Assembly: GCA_009919985.1 (NCBI GenBank)
Contig: RGAX01000132.1
Span: 1-7,771, forward strand
DNA: 7,771 bases
Reading direction: 5' to 3'
Source of the DNA: Opitutaceae bacterium
Lineage (GTDB): Bacteria > Verrucomicrobiota > Verrucomicrobiia > Opitutales > Opitutaceae
Below, in pieces: positions 6,040 to 7,771 of the stretch; position 1 is the first letter of the stretch, and each line of letters starts with the position of its first letter. Made by a program: the position numbers and the translations under genes. The notes under the pieces were generated by a model. It was not told where the DNA came from, searched no databases, and saw nothing but the letters and a program-made list of their open reading frames with translations.

Positions 6040-7771
6040 ATGGAATACTCCCTCGACGCCCGCACCGCTCGCTTGAGCGTTGGCGAGTTTTCCGATTTCA
6101 CGCTCGGCCCACGCGACACTACCGGCGGACCGCAAGGCCTCTGGCGCGCTCAACTCGGGACCTATTGGCACCAACAACTCCGCACCCAAGCCACCGCCGA
6201 ATATGGCGCGTGCGCAGAATTCGAGATCACCATTGAGGGCCGCATTTTTCACCGCGGCTGGACGATTACTTTTAACGGCCGCATCGACCAACTCTTGCGT
6301 CAAACTCCGGCCCTCATCCTGCGTGAGATCAAGACCGTCACCCGCCCGTTGCCCGCAGATGAAACGGAACTACGCCGCGATTATCCTTCGTATTTCGCCC
6401 AACTCGCCACCTACGTCGCGCTCGCCCGCCTCGGCGCCCTCGACTCGGCCCGCGTCACCCTGAGCGCCCAACTCATCTTCGTCGAAACCGGTTCCGGCCT
6501 CGCGCAAACTCTGGCGCTTAATCCCGCCGACGAAAATCTTTTCCGCGTTCAACTCGAGAAGCTCACCGAATTTCTCGACCTCCGCCTCCGCGCCCGCGCC
6601 CGACTCCGCCAACTCGATTACCGTCCTGCCTTCACCACGCCGCGCCCTGGCCAAGAAACCACCGCCGCCGAACTCACCGCCGCCTTCGAGCGCCACCCCG
6701 CCATCCTCTTCGAAGCTCCGACCGGTTTCGGCAAAACCGGCGTTCTCCTTGAGTTTGCCCTCGGCCAACTCCGCACCGGTCACTTCGACCGCATACTTTA
6801 TCTCACCAGCAAATCCACGGGCCAACTCCAAGTCGTACGCACCCTGGCGGCGATGACGCCCATGGTCGCGCCCACCGCGACGACAACTTCTAGCGCTGCC
6901 CTCACGAATCCCGCGGCCACCACGCCTGTCGCAATCTGGCACGTGCGCAATAAATCCGAACACTGCGTCAATCACACCTTTCACTGCCACCGCGATTCGT
7001 GCGCTTACCTAGCCGACCTCGAAACCCGTTGGTCCGCGAGCGGTCTGTCTCGTTTTTACCTCCTCGAAAACCAAGCGCGCGATCTTCCCACGCTACGCAC
7101 CGCCGGCCAAGCCGCTCGCATCTGTCCGTACGAAATCACCCGCGCCGCCCTCGCTTTCAACGACGTCTGGATCGGAGATTACAACTACGTCTTCGCGCCC
7201 TCCAACCGTACGTTGTTTTACAATCAACCCGGCTTCGATCCCGCGCGCACACTGCTCTTGGTCGACGAAGCGCACAACCTGCCCACTCGCGTCGCCGATG
7301 CGTATTCACATCACGCCAACGCCGCCGACGCCCGCGCGCTGCTCACCGAACTCGATCACTTACGCGCGTCCAAAAGCCTCCTACGCGCTTGGGAAAGTTG
7401 GACGCTACTTCTTTCAGCGCTCCCCGCCGCCGATGTCCTCGACCCCGCCCTTGAGGCCGATGTCGCCGATACTCTAGCGACCCTCGCCTCGACTCTTGCC
7501 CAAGAGCCGATCGATTCAGCCGCTCTCGGTCCCCATTTTGCCGAACTGCTCTGGGCCACGCCGCCTCTCTCCGAGTGGCTCGCCAATCCGCTTCTGCGTA
7601 AACTCCTCTGGTCTCCTCGCCCGGCCGAACTTTCCTTCACGTGCCTCGATGCCGCCGACGCCCTTGGCGAAACGCTCCGCGCCTACGGAGGTATCGTTCT
7701 CGCCAGCGCCACCTTGAGCCCTACCGATGCGTTTGCCGATGCGATCGGTTTATCTCCCACGCCGAACGAAC
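6040..7771 (+). CDS. PD-(D/E)XK nuclease fused to XPD/DinG-type Fe-S DNA helicase, N-terminal 577 residues (runs off right edge)
   Basis: This is a two-part DNA repair enzyme. Residues about 60-160 form a RecB/Cas4-like PD-(D/E)XK nuclease: GRID with Asp83, REIKT with Glu96 and Lys98, and QLATY (Gln121, Tyr125), the three motifs in correct order and spacing. Residues 215 onward are a superfamily 2 XPD/DinG helicase: Walker A EAPTGFGKT at 225-233; four cysteines at 309, 316, 321 and 362 between Walker A and the DEAH box, placed as in the Fe-S cluster domain of XPD and DinG; DEAH box VDEAHN at 408-413; and LASATLSP at 554-561. RecA-like domain 2 continues beyond the edge; the family size suggests about 200 residues remain. 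An Ala/Thr/Pro-rich linker lies at 272-297. The start is ATG 6040, 27 bases after recO, with no ribosome binding site. A role in nicking or resecting DNA during 5'-3' unwinding is inferred from the fusion. Confidence 0.88.
   Translation, partial: MEYSLDARTARLSVGEFSDFTLGPRDTTGGPQGLWRAQLGTYWHQQLRTQATAEYGACAEFEITIEGRIFHRGWTITFNGRIDQLLRQTPALILREIKTVTRPLPADETELRRDYPSYFAQLATYVALARLGALDSARVTLSAQLIFVETGSGLAQTLALNPADENLFRVQLEKLTEFLDLRLRARARLRQLDYRPAFTTPRPGQETTAAELTAAFERHPAILFEAPTGFGKTGVLLEFALGQLRTGHFDRILYLTSKSTGQLQVVRTLAAMTPMVAPTATTTSSAALTNPAATTPVAIWHVRNKSEHCVNHTFHCHRDSCAYLADLETRWSASGLSRFYLLENQARDLPTLRTAGQAARICPYEITRAALAFNDVWIGDYNYVFAPSNRTLFYNQPGFDPARTLLLVDEAHNLPTRVADAYSHHANAADARALLTELDHLRASKSLLRAWESWTLLLSALPAADVLDPALEADVADTLATLASTLAQEPIDSAALGPHFAELLWATPPLSEWLANPLLRKLLWSPRPAELSFTCLDAADALGETLRAYGGIVLASATLSPTDAFADAIGLSPTPNE

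Overview
The window is a compact, GC-rich, mostly one-directional bacterial gene cluster. Codons end mainly in C or G. The gene set and the protein style suggest a verrucomicrobial (Opitutales-like) genome; this is inferred from general resemblance and is not tested. The order phoH - pgpH (7TM-HD c-di-AMP phosphodiesterase) - ybeY - ... - recO is a widely conserved bacterial neighbourhood.

Layout: a TetR-family repressor gene lies on the minus strand and runs off the left edge (1-311). It is divergent from a plus-strand run of seven genes: a histidine-triad (HIT) nucleotide hydrolase/phosphorylase (388-912), phoH (932-1887, reading frame broken near 1057), pgpH (1906-4215, abnormal 3' end), ybeY (about 4240-4632, abnormal 5' end), a DUF502 membrane protein (4647-5336), a recO-like gene (5377-6012), and a PD-(D/E)XK nuclease fused to an XPD/DinG-type iron-sulfur helicase (6040 to the right edge). 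Gaps between plus-strand genes are 14-40 bases and I see no terminators, so co-transcription is likely. A perfect 14-bp palindrome (337-350) between the divergent genes is a candidate operator for the TetR protein.

Functionally the run joins RNA metabolism (PhoH, YbeY), nucleotide signalling (a HIT protein of the Ap4A-phosphorylase type; PgpH degrading c-di-AMP) and DNA repair (RecO, nuclease-helicase).

The most unusual points are: (1) the KH-like N-terminus of PhoH is in a different frame from its ATPase domain, with part of the domain apparently missing; (2) about 100 bp between pgpH and ybeY replaces the normal end of one gene and the normal start of the other, and reads most like coding sequence on the minus strand; (3) the terminal gene fuses a Cas4/RecB-like nuclease to a Fe-S helicase; (4) recO begins with four tandem in-frame CCCATG units. 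I found no RNA genes, CRISPR arrays or recognisable insertion sequences. No stretch of 300 bases lacks a gene.
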